Source: Stramonita haemastoma
Lineage: Eukaryota; Mollusca; Gastropoda; Neogastropoda; Muricidae
Direction: 5' to 3'
Assembly: GCA_030674155.1 (NCBI GenBank)
Contig: CM060316.1
Span: 77,570,853-77,634,852, forward strand
Length of the DNA: 64,000 bases
The translations under genes were made by a program, and so were the position numbers. Below, piece after piece: positions 62,589 through 64,000 of this stretch. The notes below the pieces were generated by a model. That model worked only from the letters and a program-made list of their open reading frames with translations, ran no database searches and had not been told where the DNA came from. The stretch's first letter is position 1, and every line of letters starts with the position of its first letter.

Positions 62589-63040
62589 AAAATAAAAGTA
62601 ATGAAAGATAGAGCCATGTTATAAATAAAATGAAAGATAATATCTCAAACATGATTTGTGTCATTCTATGTAGGTCTGTCTTAACTATGATACCTTTCAT
62701 TAAAAAGAAAAAGGCTTACCACTCTATTGGATATTGTTTCTCATCAAAATTTAAATTACATTAATCATGTAGGCCTACCAACATGGCAATGAAGTCCGCT
62801 AAAACTTGGAGACAAAGCTACTCTTATATTGTAGTTTTAGAAAAAGCTTCAGGCAACCGCTCTCTGAAATTACGAATGTTTTGTTGATGGCACTGTGCTT
62901 TTCTTGCTCTAAAAACTTCATACCTTGCAGCCTTACCTGTTCAACATATTATTGTAACACATATACAGGTGCAATTTCCTGTTCATGGGAGCAGAATGGC
63001 CTTCAAAAATGAATAAACAATTTTTGTTGTTATAGTGATT

Positions 63041-63215
<175 letters not shown>

Positions 63216-63229
63216 TGCACTTACACAGA

Positions 63230-63410
63230 GAGTCTTTCGGATGAGACTATAAACCGAGGCCCCGTGTGCGAACGCATGCAGAACATCTTACGCACACGTT
63301 AAATCCTGTTTCGCTTTTCGTAAGAGTAGGCCATCATGTACCAGTGGGAACAGATGACATTTACAAAACTGCATACACACGGGGACTGGATTTTTAAAAA
63401 AGCATATAAT
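63230..63410 (+). mobile_element. SINE family 4 body, interrupted copy
   Basis: Body motifs GATGAGACTATAAACCGAGG and TTTACAAAACTGCATACACA are followed by a family 3 insertion; the matching tail (TTATTCCATTATCCTCGATA then AATAAATAAATAAA) resumes at 63843. Family 3 therefore seems to have inserted into family 4 here. Confidence 0.68.
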
Positions 63411-63440
63411 TGCTTATTTTTTGTATTTTGTATTTTGTAC

Positions 63441-63666
63441 CACTTTATGTCACGCAGATTTCTCTGCGTGAAATTTGGGCTGCTCTCCCCGGGGAGAGCA
63501 CGTCGCCACATGTGCAGCGCCTACCCATTTTTTTTTTCTTTTTCCTGCATGCAATTGTATTTGTTTCCCTATCAGAGTGGCTTCTTTCTACAGAATTTTG
63601 CCAGGGACAACCCCCTTGTTGCCGTGGGTTCTTTTACGTGCGCTAAATAGTGATGTGTAACACACG

Positions 63667-63697
<31 letters not shown>

Positions 63698-63840
63698 TAG
63701 CGCCCAGACCACCACTCAGGGTCTAATGGATGGGGTAAAAGTTTTGGGTCCAAACGGGGTACGAACCCCGCATACTCCGACCCGGACTTTTTACTTTCTA
63801 CTTTCTAGGCAAGGCGCGTGACCACCTAGACCACCGATCC
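63441..63840 (-). mobile_element. tRNA-derived SINE, family 3, best-preserved copy
   Basis: On the minus strand the head reads GGATCGGTGGTCTAGGTGGT with box B-like GGGTTCGTACCCCG, then the full body to GGCTGCTCTCCCCGGGGAGA-type sequence at the far end. It is nested with family 4 sequence on both sides (63230-63410 and 63841-63890). Confidence 0.78.
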
Positions 63841-63977
63841 ACTTATTCCATTATCCTCGATATAAAAGAATAAATAAATAAATAAAATAAAACACACGCA
63901 CGCGCGCGCGATTCCTTGTGACTGAAATGTGCCATGAATCAACACAGTATATTGTTTACTTTGCTGTTTCAGTGAAC

Positions 63978-64000
63978 AATGTTTCGCTTCAAAAAGAAAG
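63978..64000 (+). other. possible start of a coding exon cut by the window end
   Basis: A reasonable acceptor (TTGCTGTTTCAG) precedes TGAACA and ATG at 63979, reading MFRFKKK to the edge. Too short to identify; could be chance. Confidence 0.2.

Overview
This is nuclear DNA of an invertebrate animal. Genes are split into short exons with GT-AG introns, intergenic DNA is AT-rich, and the window is crowded with (CA)n/(TC)n microsatellites, minisatellites and several tRNA-derived SINE families. The repeat style suggests a mollusc, most likely a marine gastropod; that is inference, not proof.

Layout. (1) 6210-16368, plus strand: the WD40 and C-terminal part of an FBXW10/CDRT1-like F-box/WD40 protein in seven exons; the N-terminal F-box exons are not seen and probably lie upstream. 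(2) 26798-27230, minus strand: an intronless gene or retrocopy for mitochondrial ribosomal protein L27, with one frame break. (3) 28990-38750, plus strand: a complete TRAF6-like gene (RING, TRAF zinc fingers, short coiled coil, MATH) in eight coding exons. (4) 44072-60706, minus strand: a complete class III alcohol dehydrogenase (ADH5) in eleven exons, convergent with the TRAF gene. An internally deleted piggyBac element and a second TTAA-flanked element sit in its introns. The last bases may be the start of another exon.

The genes have unrelated roles: ubiquitin-ligase substrate selection, mitochondrial translation, innate immune signalling, and formaldehyde/S-nitrosoglutathione detoxification. 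No operon or functional cluster is implied.

Two patterns stand out. First, tandem arrays repeatedly lie against exon edges: a 52-bp array starts at the first intron base after a TRAF exon and repeats a donor-like junction; a 41-bp array starts at the acceptor of ADH5 exon 10 and repeats that acceptor about two dozen times; a 25-bp array runs into the acceptor of an FBXW10 exon; two smaller duplications flank other FBXW10 exons. Second, nine reading-frame breaks occur in otherwise well-conserved exons of all four genes, and exon phase supports most of them. This fits residual indel errors in a long-read assembly better than four neighbouring pseudogenes. I found no CRISPR, prokaryotic system or rRNA, and no intact stand-alone tRNA gene.
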